DNA of 64,000 bases from Stappia sp. BW2 (GCF_008107695.1 NZ_VIRG01000103.1:124001-188000); one strand, 5' to 3'. Numbered from the stretch's first letter, positions 49,703 through 58,962 are shown. The notes: a model not told the origin generated them from the sequence alone. Numbers and translations are program-made.

Positions 49703-51156
49703 TGACAACCCGTCTGATTGTTGGACCGTTCAACCGCGTGGAAGGGGATCTGGAAGTCAAACTGGACATCCGGGACGGTCGCGTGACCCAGGCCCAGGTG
49801 GTTTCACCGCTCTACAGGGGGTTTGAGCGGATCCTCGCGAGCAAACCACCGCTCGACGCGCTGGTTTATGCGCCGCGCATTTGCGGCATTTGCTCCGTGT
49901 CGCAGTCGGTTGCCGCCGCAAAATCCCTGGCTGCAGCCATGGGCCTTTCCATGCCCGCGAATGGCGAACTGGCCGTCAATCTCATTCACGCCACGGAAAA
50001 TGTCGCCGACCACCTGACCCATTTCTACCTGTTCTTCATGCCCGATTTCGCCCGGGAGGTGTACAGAAACGAAAGCTGGCACGAGGATGCCCTCGACCGT
50101 TTCACGGCGATGCAAGGCACGGCGGCGCGGGATATGCTGCCCGCCCGGGCTCAGTTCATGCACGTGCTCGGCCTGCTTGCCGGCAAATGGCCACACACGC
50201 TGACCGTCCAGCCTGGCGGCTCGACGCGGTCGGTTTCCGCCGGTGAAACGGCCCGCCTTGCGGCAATCCTGGCCGCCTTCAGGGCGTTTCTTGAACGTCA
50301 TCTTTTCGGCGACAAACTTGAACGGATTGCCGGGCTTTCGTCAGCGCAGGAGTTGTCGGCCTGGGCTGCCGAAAAACCGGCGACAGGCGGCGACTTCCGG
50401 CGTTTCCTGCACTATGCGCAAAGCCTCGATCTTCCGTCCCTTGGCCCGTCAGCCGGGCATTTCATGAGCTTTGGCTCCTACCAGGAAGGCGGCTCGTGGA
50501 TGTTCCAGCCGGGTGTCTTCGCAGAGGGCGAGACCCGACCGCTGGATCCCGGTCTGATTGCGGAAGACCTGAGCCATGCCTGGTACGCGGCGCCGGACGG
50601 ACCGCAAGCGCCCTTCACGGGAGAAACCAGGCCAGATGCGGACCGGCAAGACGCTTATAGCTGGTGCAAGGCGCCCCGGCTTGGTGGCCGGGTGATGGAG
50701 GTTGGCGCGTTGGCTCGGCAACTGGTCGATGGCCACCCGATGATACGCGATCTCGTTTCTGCTTCCGGCGGGAATGTCTATACCCGTGTCGTCGCGCGCG
50801 TGACCGAAATCGCCCTGGTGGTGATGGCCATGGAACGTTGGGCTGCGGACCTTGTGCCGGAACAGCCCTTCATCGTGCATGGCCGTATGCCGGACGAGGC
50901 CGAAGGCATCGGGCTGACGGAAGCGGCGCGCGGCTCGCTGGGGCACTGGTTGCGGGTGGAGAAGGGCCGTATCGCCAATTACCAGATCATTGCACCAACA
51001 ACCTGGAACTTCTCGCCGCGCGACGAGACCGGTGTGCCTGGTGCGCTGGAACAGGCGCTCGCCGGAGCACCGGTCCGGGCGGGCGAAACCGAACCTGTGG
51101 CGGTTCAGCATATCGTCCGTTCGTTCGACCCCTGCCTTGTTTGCACGGTGCACTGA
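49702..51156 (+). CDS. hupV: H2-sensor hydrogenase large subunit HupV/HoxC
   Basis: 484 residues. The ATG at 49702 overlaps the hupU stop. Metal motifs RICGIC (Cys61, Cys64) and DPCLVCTVH (Cys478, Cys481) are complete. The protein ends at the final His484 with no C-terminal tail, as known for regulatory hydrogenases, so maturation needs no HupD cleavage. It is about 115 residues shorter than HupL. Confidence 0.96.
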   Translation: MTTRLIVGPFNRVEGDLEVKLDIRDGRVTQAQVVSPLYRGFERILASKPPLDALVYAPRICGICSVSQSVAAAKSLAAAMGLSMPANGELAVNLIHATENVADHLTHFYLFFMPDFAREVYRNESWHEDALDRFTAMQGTAARDMLPARAQFMHVLGLLAGKWPHTLTVQPGGSTRSVSAGETARLAAILAAFRAFLERHLFGDKLERIAGLSSAQELSAWAAEKPATGGDFRRFLHYAQSLDLPSLGPSAGHFMSFGSYQEGGSWMFQPGVFAEGETRPLDPGLIAEDLSHAWYAAPDGPQAPFTGETRPDADRQDAYSWCKAPRLGGRVMEVGALARQLVDGHPMIRDLVSASGGNVYTRVVARVTEIALVVMAMERWAADLVPEQPFIVHGRMPDEAEGIGLTEAARGSLGHWLRVEKGRIANYQIIAPTTWNFSPRDETGVPGALEQALAGAPVRAGETEPVAVQHIVRSFDPCLVCTVH

Positions 51157-51163
51157 GAACGCC

Positions 51164-53491
51164 ATGGATCCGGACCCTCCCGAAAGCACAGGTCGCCGCA
51201 TCAGGGTGAGGGGACTGGTACAGGGTGTCGGCTTCCGGCCACACGTCTGGCGGCTGGCCCGGGATTGGGGGCTCTCCGGAACCGTCCGCAACGATGGCGC
51301 TGGCGTGGAGATCGATGCCTGGGGAGGCGAAAAGTTGCTCGACGCTTTTCTGGCGGAGCTTGCCGAAAAAGCACCGCCGCTGGCCCGGATCGACAGCATC
51401 TCCTGGAGCAGCCTTGCCGAGCCTGCACCGGACGCAGATTTCGAGATTTCCGCAAGCACGGGCGGAGCCGTGTCGACCGGCATTGTACCTGACGCCGCTG
51501 TGTGTCCGGCCTGCCTTGCCGATGTGCGCGACCCGGAAAACCGGCGCTTCGGCTATGCCTTCACCAATTGCACTCACTGCGGGCCGCGGCTCTCCATCGT
51601 GCGGGCCATTCCGTATGACCGGGCCAACACGTCGATGGATGCTTTTCCCATGTGCGACAATTGCCGGACGGAATACGGGGACCCCGCCGACCGGCGGTTC
51701 CATGCGCAGCCGAACGCCTGCCCCACATGCGGACCGAGGCTGTGGCTTGAAGACCGGAACGGACCGGTTGACTGCGCGGCTCCGCTTGAGGAGGCCGCAC
51801 GGCGCATCAAGGCGGGTCAAATCGCCGCGATCAAGGGAATCGGCGGGTTTCATCTTGCCTGCGACGCCCGCAACGAGAGCGCCGTCGCAGAGCTGCGCCG
51901 GCGCAAACGACGGCCGGCGAAACCGCTGGCTCTGATGGCGGCGGATCTGGCGGACATCCGGGCCTATTGCCGGGTCTCGACTGAAGAACAGACCGCGCTT
52001 ACAAGTCCGGCGGCGCCGATTGTCCTGCTTCGCAGGAACGGAGAGCAACTGGCACCTTCACTCGCGCCGGGGCAGGACCAGCTCGGCTTCATGCTGCCCT
52101 ATACGCCCTTGCATCATCAACTGCTGAGCGAGACCGGCGGACCGCTGGTGTTTACGTCCGGTAACCTCTCAGACGAACCGCAGGCGACAGCCAATGACGC
52201 TGCCAGGAAGCGTCTTTCCGGCATCGCCGATATCTGGCTGATGCACGACCGGGACATCGTCAACCGGCTGGACGATTCCGTTGTTCGCATCGATACCTCA
52301 GGCCCACAAATTCTCCGCCGCGCCAGAGGCTTCGCCCCGGCGCCGATTGTCCTGCCCGAGGCGTTCTCGGAAGCTGTGCCCGTGCTGGCGATGGGCGGCG
52401 AATTGAAATCTGCGTTCTGCCTGCTGAAGGACGGCCAGGCGATCTTGTCCCAGCACCTGGGCGATCTGGAAGAGGCGACGACCCACGCCCAATACCGCCG
52501 GACGCTGGCGCTCTACCGGCAGATCTACCGGCACGATCCACAGGTCATCGCTGTCGATCAGCATCCGGATTACCTGTCTTCCCAATGGGGGCAGAAGCTG
52601 GCCAGGGAAAGCGGAGCCCGCATCGTTTCCGTGCAGCATCATCACGCCCATCTCGCGGCCTGCCTTGCGGGCAATCATCTGGCACCGGGAGAAGAACGAT
52701 CCCTCGGCCTTGTGCTGGACGGGCTGGGGCGCGGCCCGGACGGGATGATCTGGGGCGCGGAGATCCTGCTGGGCGACTATCGGATTTTTGAACGCAAGGG
52801 CCATTTCCTGCCTGTCCCGCTGCCGGGCGGGACAAAGGCTGTTCGCGAACCCTGGCGGAACCTTGTGGCCCATCTGATGGCGGCCTTCGGGCCGGCCTAT
52901 CTGGAAGAGGTGTCAAACGGGCTGCTGGCAGCGGCGCTTCGCGCGAAACCCCTGCCGGTCCTCGACAAGATGATTTTGTCCAACATCAACGCGCCACTGT
53001 CGTCCTCCGCCGGCCGCCTGTTCGACGCAGTCGCCGGCGCTCTCGGTGTGTGTTTCGAAGCCCAGGACTACGAGGGCCATGCCGGTATGGCGCTGGAATG
53101 CCTCGCGCGACCCTTCATTGCGAGTGAAACGGGATATCCGGTTGCCATCAGCTACGGCGAGAGCGCCGTGATTTCCTGGGAACCGATGTGGCGCAGCCTC
53201 TTGAGCGATGTCGGCGCGGGTGTTGAAACCGGACGCATCGCAGCCCGGTTCCATCTGGGACTGATCCGGGGACTGACCGAAATGGTCGCGGCAATCAGCG
53301 CCTCCTGCGGCGTCGGCCGCGTGGCCCTGTCCGGCGGTGTGATGCAAAACCAGATCTTGCACGAGGGCTTGACCCGGGAACTTGAGAAAGCGGGTCTGGA
53401 CGTGTTGTCCCACAGCCTGGTTCCCGCGAATGACGGCGGACTGGCCCTCGGACAAGCAATGATCGCCGGGGCTCTCAGCGCGACGATGTGA
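51164..53491 (+). CDS. hypF: Carbamoyltransferase HypF
   Basis: 775 residues. The ATG at 51164 is 8 nt after hupV; a longer frame runs back into it. In order: an acylphosphatase domain with VRGLVQGVGFRPHV; two zinc fingers (CPACLAD...CTHCGPR and CDNCRTE...CPTCGPR); a YrdC-like domain (AIKGIGGFHLACDA, RRRPAKPLALM); and a Kae1-like domain with HHHAHLAACLAG. It transfers the carbamoyl group from carbamoyl phosphate to the HypE cysteine. It closes the hydrogenase locus; the next gene converges after 37 bp without a visible hairpin. Confidence 0.96.
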   Translation: MDPDPPESTGRRIRVRGLVQGVGFRPHVWRLARDWGLSGTVRNDGAGVEIDAWGGEKLLDAFLAELAEKAPPLARIDSISWSSLAEPAPDADFEISASTGGAVSTGIVPDAAVCPACLADVRDPENRRFGYAFTNCTHCGPRLSIVRAIPYDRANTSMDAFPMCDNCRTEYGDPADRRFHAQPNACPTCGPRLWLEDRNGPVDCAAPLEEAARRIKAGQIAAIKGIGGFHLACDARNESAVAELRRRKRRPAKPLALMAADLADIRAYCRVSTEEQTALTSPAAPIVLLRRNGEQLAPSLAPGQDQLGFMLPYTPLHHQLLSETGGPLVFTSGNLSDEPQATANDAARKRLSGIADIWLMHDRDIVNRLDDSVVRIDTSGPQILRRARGFAPAPIVLPEAFSEAVPVLAMGGELKSAFCLLKDGQAILSQHLGDLEEATTHAQYRRTLALYRQIYRHDPQVIAVDQHPDYLSSQWGQKLARESGARIVSVQHHHAHLAACLAGNHLAPGEERSLGLVLDGLGRGPDGMIWGAEILLGDYRIFERKGHFLPVPLPGGTKAVREPWRNLVAHLMAAFGPAYLEEVSNGLLAAALRAKPLPVLDKMILSNINAPLSSSAGRLFDAVAGALGVCFEAQDYEGHAGMALECLARPFIASETGYPVAISYGESAVISWEPMWRSLLSDVGAGVETGRIAARFHLGLIRGLTEMVAAISASCGVGRVALSGGVMQNQILHEGLTRELEKAGLDVLSHSLVPANDGGLALGQAMIAGALSATM

Positions 53492-53528
53492 GACGCTTCG
53501 GTTGACCCCTGAACCCGTTGCTCAACGT

Positions 53529-54821
53529 TTAGCGCGCCAATTTGTCTTCAATGCGCGCCATGATCAGGCTGGCTGACGTGGCAAGTGGCATCAAACTATG
53601 GAACGGCAATCGCCGAACCTTGCGAAGGGGTATCGGAAGCCTGTCGACAGGGGCGCCCATAAGGGCGTCCGCAAGAACCCGGCCGAGTTGCGTTGTCATC
53701 GCGATCCCACGGCCGTTACACCCGATGCCTGCGAAGGCATTGTCGCCCATGCAATGGATGCGCGGCAGGAAGTCCGGCGTCATGGCTGCCACACCAGTCC
53801 AGACCACTTCGATTTCAGGAACCGTTGGAAGAGAGAGCTCGTGGGCGAGACGGTTCACGATTGCCTCGCCCAACCGCTTCTTTGCACCGATCGGGATTGC
53901 TGACATCCCTCCGGAGATCAGCCGGTTCTCCCTATCGAGGCGATAAGTGAAAAGGTTCTTGCGAGTATCGCCTACGCTGCGGCGATCCGGAGCAATACGG
54001 TCAACGACCTCTTGCGCAATTGGACGTGTCGCAACTTGATAGACTCGCAACGGGACCGTCGATAGTCCCAGTCTTCTGGAAACACCTTTGGTAAAGGCGT
54101 TCGTACAGTAGACAATCTGTCTTGCCGACAAGGTGCGACCGTCTTCGAGTGTCAGGTGCCAGTTCGCGTTCTCTTGCCGCGCCTGTTTGACACATGCAGC
54201 TTCGTGAACAGTTCCCCCTTGAGCTTCGACGGCATGGGCAAGACCAAAGAGATAATCCAGCGGGTGGATTGTGCCGCCGCTCTCGTCGAGCAACGCGCCC
54301 TTGTAAAGGGTCATACCGGTCTGCTGCAGGATTTCCGGCTGTGAAAGATACCGGACAGGGCGGTTTCTGGACTGCCAGAATTCGGCCCGGCCCTTGAGCA
54401 TATCCGCAGCATCATCCGTGACGGCGGGGTTCAGCCAGCCGGATTGCAAGGCATCACAGGCAATACCATGGTCACGAATGGTCTCGAAAACCGCATCCGC
54501 GCCCTGACTGACCAGATCCAGAAGCGCATTGCCTTTCTCCTCACCCAGTTTCCGGTGAACAACCTGAGGATCAGCGAGCGCAAAATTGGGCACGACGAAA
54601 CCGGCATTTTGGCCGCTTGCCCCTTCTCCGAGGAAGCTACGTTCCAGAACGGCAACCTTCCTGCCTGCCCGCGCAAGACAGAGCGCCGTTGTCAGCCCGG
54701 TAAACCCGGCACCAATAACCGCCACATCAACAGTATCGGGCAGGGATGCCATTGTGCTGAAGGAACCGCGCGCAGTCCGGCGCCAGAGCGTGTCCTGTTT
54801 TTCCATATTGCTGGCTCGCAT
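53529..54821 (-). CDS. FAD-dependent amine/amino-acid oxidase (DadA/PuuB-like)
   Basis: Flavoprotein of 430 residues. The ADP-binding motif VAVIGAGFTGLTTALCLARAG lies at about residues 33-53, followed by LERSFLGEGASGQNAGFV. The C-terminal part has the second flavin contact, FAGIGCNGRGIAMTTQLGRVLAD. Members oxidise amines or D-amino acids to imines (DadA, glycine oxidase, gamma-glutamylputrescine oxidase). The start at 54821 has AAGG 9 nt upstream; an ATG at 54806 is possible. It is divergent from a RidA gene, and their shared 71-bp gap holds a palindrome also found at the GntR gene. Confidence 0.88.
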   Translation of the reverse strand: MRASNMEKQDTLWRRTARGSFSTMASLPDTVDVAVIGAGFTGLTTALCLARAGRKVAVLERSFLGEGASGQNAGFVVPNFALADPQVVHRKLGEEKGNALLDLVSQGADAVFETIRDHGIACDALQSGWLNPAVTDDAADMLKGRAEFWQSRNRPVRYLSQPEILQQTGMTLYKGALLDESGGTIHPLDYLFGLAHAVEAQGGTVHEAACVKQARQENANWHLTLEDGRTLSARQIVYCTNAFTKGVSRRLGLSTVPLRVYQVATRPIAQEVVDRIAPDRRSVGDTRKNLFTYRLDRENRLISGGMSAIPIGAKKRLGEAIVNRLAHELSLPTVPEIEVVWTGVAAMTPDFLPRIHCMGDNAFAGIGCNGRGIAMTTQLGRVLADALMGAPVDRLPIPLRKVRRLPFHSLMPLATSASLIMARIEDKLAR

Positions 54822-54858
54822 TCTATTTGCCTTGCAAAATCCGATAAAATAAACTCTT

Positions 54859-54876
54859 GATCATTGATCAAAGATA
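54859..54876. promoter_or_regulatory. Operator candidate, 16/18 match to TATCTTTGATCAAAGATA
   Basis: Lies in the 71-bp divergent gap between the FAD oxidase and RidA genes. The right half TGATCAAAGATA is identical to the palindrome at 58895-58912; the left half matches 7 of 9. A second dyad (TTGATCA, T, TGATCAA; 54857-54871) overlaps it. The likely binder is the GntR protein encoded at 58096. Confidence 0.65.
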
Positions 54877-54892
54877 GAACACGAGGCACACC

Positions 54893-55270
54893 ATGCGCTA
54901 CGCAATTTCATCCGGCTCCCCTTTCGAAAAGATCGGCGGTTACTCCCGCGCGATCGTTGACGACGACTGGGTTTTCATCTCAGGAACGTCCGGCTATGTG
55001 GAAGGCGAAACCGATGCCGATGACGCCGTAGGGCAGACAAAAAAGGCGCTTGAGATCATCTCCTCCACGCTCGCCGAAGCGGGGGGCGGGTTAGGCGATA
55101 TCGTTTCACTCAGGGTCTTTGTCGCGCGCCGGGAAGATATCATCGACATCGCCAAACACCTCGGGACCGTTTTCCAGGACCCACGCCCGACAAACACCAC
55201 GGTGACCTGCGGTTTCGTGACCGATGAAATCAAGGTCGAGATCGAGGTTACCGCGCGCATTCGGAAGTAA
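54893..55270 (+). CDS. RidA/YjgF-family enamine/imine deaminase
   Basis: 125 residues, typical RidA length. Conserved features are FISGTSGY near residue 25, IVSLRVFVARRED, the substrate arginine in DPRPTNTTVTCG (the Arg of RidA that binds the carboxylate) and the final KVEIEVTARI. RidA proteins hydrolyse reactive imines made by PLP or flavin enzymes. It is divergent from a FAD oxidase that should make exactly such imines, which supports a metabolic link. A hairpin follows at 55317. Confidence 0.92.
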   Translation: MRYAISSGSPFEKIGGYSRAIVDDDWVFISGTSGYVEGETDADDAVGQTKKALEIISSTLAEAGGGLGDIVSLRVFVARREDIIDIAKHLGTVFQDPRPTNTTVTCGFVTDEIKVEIEVTARIRK

Positions 55271-55316
55271 ACGATCAAGACCCTGTTTCGAGGTACAAAC
55301 CCGAGCAGACTTCAAA

Positions 55317-55350
55317 GCTGCTGCCCTCTGGCTCTCCGGAGGGCAGCAGC
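55317..55350. terminator. Convergent hairpin between RidA and binding-protein genes
   Basis: A 12-bp perfect stem (GCTGCTGCCCTC pairing with GAGGGCAGCAGC) and 10-nt loop, between converging genes. No T-run directly after the stem. Confidence 0.65.
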
Positions 55351-55391
55351 GAGGCGGCGACGCAAGACGCCGTCTCTTTTCGTTTCCAAGG

Positions 55392-56642
55392 TCACATTTC
55401 AGATTTTATTCCAGCAACTTCCTCGGCACTGATCGTGCCGGTTACCGTGACCTTTCCGTCGGTTATCTTCCATAGACGGAAGGGACCGGTGATATCGCCA
55501 TACTGATCGAAGCTTACCGGGCCGATGACACCTTCGTATTTGATCGGCTTGCCTTCCTCGATCAGCGCGAGCGCTTTCTTGAATTCTTCAGCGCCTGCAT
55601 AGATCGGCTCGCCTTCCTGGCTGGTCACCTGGCGGATTGCATCGCGAATTTTCGCCGGCGAAGCTTCCCCTGCCTGCGCAATCGCCAGCGCCGTGATAGC
55701 ACCTGCATCATAGGAGCGATCAGCAGCCGGCGCGTCGGGTGCAATGCCACCGGAAACGTCTGCAAAGTGCTCGTAGAAATACTTTGTCGAGGGCGTCTCT
55801 GCCGTGCCGGAGGAGGTGCCATAGGCTTCGTTCAGATATTGCGCCCCGACCGAGTTGATGAAGTCTTCCGAATTCATGCCGTCGTTCAGCAGGAATTTCT
55901 GCGGGCCGCCATTGGAGATCCAGGCGCGGGCAATCGTTGCCCCGTCAACCGGCGTGCTGATGAGATAGAGCGCGTCCGGTTCACCCGCCATCGCGGCGCT
56001 GGCTTCGGACGAGTAGTTCGACTGTTTTTCGTTGTAAGGCGTCACCGACGTGATTTCGCCGCCCATGGCTTCGAACGCAGCAGAAAACTCTCGCATCAGG
56101 TTGAGGCCAAAGTCGTTGTTCACATGAATAATCGCGAGCTTTTTCAAACCCTGGTCAATGGCATACTTGGCTGCCGCGGTACCCTGCAGTGCGTCCGAGG
56201 TGATGGTGCGGAAGAAGTATCCATCGGTCTTGCCTTCCTTTGCCAACGCAGTCAGCGTCGGGGTGGAGGAGGCAGGAGAGATCTGGACGATCTTGGCCGG
56301 AGCGGTCACCGAGGTCAAAATCGGGACCGACACCGAGGAAATAATGCCGCCGATGATGACCGGCACCTTGTCGATGTTGACCAATTGGGTCGCCTGATCG
56401 ACTGCCACGTTGCCCTGGCTCTGGCTGTCGCGCGTATCGGCGACGATATCGCACCCCAGCACACCGCCGGCTTCGTTGATGTCATTGAAGGCCATCTCGA
56501 TAGCTTTGGCGCCGGCCTGACCATAAACACCGGCGGGACCGGTCAGTTCGAGGACGAGACCAACCTCGATGTCGCAATCTTTGGCGACACTCGCGGTTGC
56601 CGACAGAGCAAGAATGCTCGTTGCAAGAAGCAGTTTCTTCAT
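55392..56642 (-). CDS. Liv-type amino-acid-binding protein
   Basis: Periplasmic receptor of 416 residues (type I fold). A signal peptide (residues 1-20, cleavage after SVA) precedes CDIEVGLVLELTGPAGVYG. Other family landmarks are GVLGCDIVADTRDSQ, AKIVQISPASSTPTL and KLAIIHVNNDFGLNL. It should feed the LivFGHM-type importer at 58963-62391, although the genes are on opposite strands and separated by 2.3 kb. The length and divergence suggest a ligand other than leucine. Given the FAD oxidase and RidA nearby, an amine or modified amino acid is plausible. Confidence 0.92.
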   Translation of the reverse strand: MKKLLLATSILALSATASVAKDCDIEVGLVLELTGPAGVYGQAGAKAIEMAFNDINEAGGVLGCDIVADTRDSQSQGNVAVDQATQLVNIDKVPVIIGGIISSVSVPILTSVTAPAKIVQISPASSTPTLTALAKEGKTDGYFFRTITSDALQGTAAAKYAIDQGLKKLAIIHVNNDFGLNLMREFSAAFEAMGGEITSVTPYNEKQSNYSSEASAAMAGEPDALYLISTPVDGATIARAWISNGGPQKFLLNDGMNSEDFINSVGAQYLNEAYGTSSGTAETPSTKYFYEHFADVSGGIAPDAPAADRSYDAGAITALAIAQAGEASPAKIRDAIRQVTSQEGEPIYAGAEEFKKALALIEEGKPIKYEGVIGPVSFDQYGDITGPFRLWKITDGKVTVTGTISAEEVAGIKSEM

Positions 56643-56696
56643 GGACGACTCCTGTTGGTTTAGCTGTGGAATACCCTCTGGGGCATTAAGAGAGGT

Positions 56697-57755
56697 TCAG
56701 GCCTCTTCTTTGTTGAGGTTGTATTTCATGATGGCACCGTGCCGCCCTTGGCGGTCACGCTCGAGCGCGTAGACGTCTCCATCGAGCGCACTGGCTCCGC
56801 CGAGAACAGCTTCGATCTCGGCGAGATCTTCCTGTGTCAGCGAGAGGTTGGAAATTGCGACATTTCCCGCAAGATGGTCGGCGTTACGGGCGCCTACGAT
56901 TGCTGCCGCGACATGCGCGCGCGTGAGCACTGCGGCAGAGGCAACAGTGGCAATGTCGGTGTCGTGCCGGTCAGCGATCGTCCGCAGCGTGGAGAGCAGC
57001 GATTGCAACAAATCCCAACCGCCGAGATCCTCGATCACAAGGTAGTATTTCACGAGAGAGCGGTTTTCGAACTCAGACCTGGGATCGGGTTTGCCGAGCC
57101 ATTTGTCGGACAGAAAACCGCCCGCGACAGTGCCGTAACACAGAAAGGAAAACCCCTCCCGCGCAGCAAGCGCCGCCATGCGCTTTTCCGGACGACGGTC
57201 GAGAAGTGAATATTGAACCTGCATGGACGCAAGCCGGATACCTGCGTCGAACATTGCCGCGACGTGTTCGGTGTCGAAATTGGTCCCGCCCAGAAGATGG
57301 ATATGACCCTCGTCTTGAAACTCGCGAAGCCAGCTTGCCGTCTGAAGCCAGTCGCCCTGGGCGTAGTCCCACCAGTGAAACTGCACGAGATCGAGACGTT
57401 CGACACCCAGGCGCTTGCGGGAACGATCGATCATGGCTCGTAGATCGCTCCGTGTCAGCCGGTTCAGTTTGTCGAGGTCAGGCACGCATTTGGTATGAAC
57501 GCGAATGCGGGACAGCGCTTCGGAACCCCGTTGGTTGCCGTAAGCGGCCCGGAACGCCCCCATAATCTCCTCAACGCCGGTATAGATGTCGGCACAATCG
57601 AACGTGGTGATGCCTGCATCGGCGAAGGCAACAAGATCCTGGACAGCACGGTCCCGATCGACCGAGCCATGACCGCCCGCAAGCTGCCAGCCGCCACGGA
57701 TCACACGGGAAATTTCGTAGCCCGGGGCCAGTTCAATGCGTTTCGCTCCGCTCAT
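56697..57755 (-). CDS. Aldo/keto reductase
   Basis: 352 residues, a TIM-barrel NAD(P)H oxidoreductase. The catalytic tetrad is visible: Asp53, Tyr58 (TTFDCADIYTG), Lys89 (VHTKCVPD) and His127 (LVQFHWWDY). The C-terminal cofactor region includes VLTRAHVAAAIVGARNADHL. It would reduce or oxidise an aldehyde or ketone produced by the pathway. ATGA overlap with the small TIGR04076-like gene upstream, so the two and the GntR gene form one minus-strand operon. Confidence 0.92.
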   Translation of the reverse strand: MSGAKRIELAPGYEISRVIRGGWQLAGGHGSVDRDRAVQDLVAFADAGITTFDCADIYTGVEEIMGAFRAAYGNQRGSEALSRIRVHTKCVPDLDKLNRLTRSDLRAMIDRSRKRLGVERLDLVQFHWWDYAQGDWLQTASWLREFQDEGHIHLLGGTNFDTEHVAAMFDAGIRLASMQVQYSLLDRRPEKRMAALAAREGFSFLCYGTVAGGFLSDKWLGKPDPRSEFENRSLVKYYLVIEDLGGWDLLQSLLSTLRTIADRHDTDIATVASAAVLTRAHVAAAIVGARNADHLAGNVAISNLSLTQEDLAEIEAVLGGASALDGDVYALERDRQGRHGAIMKYNLNKEEA

Positions 57756-58099
57756 TTTGCTTCCTTTGGCATCGGAACTGCTGTCGTGTCGGCGTGGTTG
57801 AACACCCGTTTATCCAAACGGGTGATCCGCAATCTTGTGCTGCAGTTCGGATCAGGGCAGGCAACGTCCGCGTCCGTGCTCATCCAGTCCGCCGGATGAG
57901 TTTCGCGTTGTTTTGCGGCCAGCAGCGGAAGAACGGAGGCCAGGGAGTAGATCGAAAACCCCTGATCTTTCGGCAGGTGGAGCATTTCCCCCCGCAGTTC
58001 AAAGTAGTCGCCCACCTTGGCGCCGCAATAAATTGGACCGCCTTCGGGAGCGACAACTTCGACCCGCAAATCGTACAGTTCAAAGGTCTCGCCGCTCAT
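57752..58099 (-). CDS. TIGR04076-like small protein
   Basis: 115 residues. The order YDLRVEVV..., GPIYCGAKVGDYFELRG, FSIYSLASVLPLLAAKQRE and DWMSTDADVACPDPNCSTRLRI matches the family I know as TIGR04076, whose function is unknown. Three cysteines could bind a metal (IYCG, ACPDPNCS). It sits between GntR and aldo/keto reductase genes, overlapping both by 4 bases, so it belongs to the same metabolic unit. Confidence 0.75.
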   Translation of the reverse strand: MSGETFELYDLRVEVVAPEGGPIYCGAKVGDYFELRGEMLHLPKDQGFSIYSLASVLPLLAAKQRETHPADWMSTDADVACPDPNCSTRLRITRLDKRVFNHADTTAVPMPKEAK

Positions 58100-58845
58100 G
58101 CCTCAAGGCCCCCTTCCAGAATCTGCTTCCGGATGAGATTGAAACTCTGGGTGATGTCCTCATGCAACGCGGCGACGGCCCGGTCCGCGTCCCTGGCTTC
58201 CAGCGCTTCGATGAGTGCCCAATGGTGGTGGATTGCCGTCAGGTTCGGATTTTTGCCGTAGATCGTCGCTGCGGTCCGCACGTAAGGACCAGACTGAAGC
58301 CAGAGGCTTTTGACCACCGGCAAGAGAACCTTCGATCCTGCCGCTTCGTAAATGCCGAAATGAAACCGATAGTTCAGAAGCGACGTCTCCGCCGCGCAAC
58401 TCTCGTCCAGCGCCGCAAAAGCCGCTTCGCATTCTTCTGTCAGCTGCTTGAGTTCGTTGAGGCTTTCTTGCGTCAGCCGCTGCGCGGCTATTCTGACCAG
58501 CTCGCCTTCTATCAGGCAACGGGCGCTTTTCAGGTCCTCAATCGCCTCCTCGCTTATGAGCGGCACGCGGACGGAGCGGGACTGCATGACTTCCAGCGCA
58601 TTTTCGGACACGAGCCGGGCAAGCGCTTCGCGAACCGGCATAACGGAGACAGCCAGCTGATCTGCCAGCGACTGCATGCGGAGCACTTGCCCTGCCTCGA
58701 AGACCCCATGCATGAGGTTGCGGCTGACTTCCTGGTAGACGCGTTCCCGAAGGGATTCACGCTGGACGCGTGCGAGTTCGGGCAAGGCGGAAACGCGCCC
58801 CGACGGCTTCTGCTCGGGTAGAGTAGACAATTTGCCAATCTCCAA
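58096..58845 (-). CDS. GntR family regulator, FCD subfamily
   Basis: 249 residues. The winged helix (about 30-95) has LRERVYQEVSRNLMHGVFEAGQ and the pattern PVREALARLVSENALEV. The FCD domain follows (SARCLIEGELVRIAAQRL, NYRFHFGIYEAAGSKVLLPVVKSLW). Its promoter region holds a perfect 18-bp palindrome and is shared with the divergent importer operon. It is probably a repressor of itself, the importer and, via the second site, the FAD oxidase and RidA genes. Confidence 0.93.
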   Translation of the reverse strand: MEIGKLSTLPEQKPSGRVSALPELARVQRESLRERVYQEVSRNLMHGVFEAGQVLRMQSLADQLAVSVMPVREALARLVSENALEVMQSRSVRVPLISEEAIEDLKSARCLIEGELVRIAAQRLTQESLNELKQLTEECEAAFAALDESCAAETSLLNYRFHFGIYEAAGSKVLLPVVKSLWLQSGPYVRTAATIYGKNPNLTAIHHHWALIEALEARDADRAVAALHEDITQSFNLIRKQILEGGLEA

Positions 58846-58894
58846 AAAATTTCGTGCCTAAAGCTTTTTTGCTTGATCGATACCTCAATGTCAA

Positions 58895-58912
58895 TATCTT
58901 TGATCAAAGATA
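58895..58912. promoter_or_regulatory. Perfect palindromic operator TATCTTTGATCAAAGATA
   Basis: An 18-bp perfect palindrome between the GntR gene (start 58845, minus) and the importer operon (start 58963, plus). A related half-site TTGATCGATA lies at 58873-58882. Its right half recurs exactly at 54865-54876. Confidence 0.75.
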
Positions 58913-58962
58913 CAAACTCGACACATGGGCTCTACGACCTGAAACAGCAACAGGGAAAAGAT

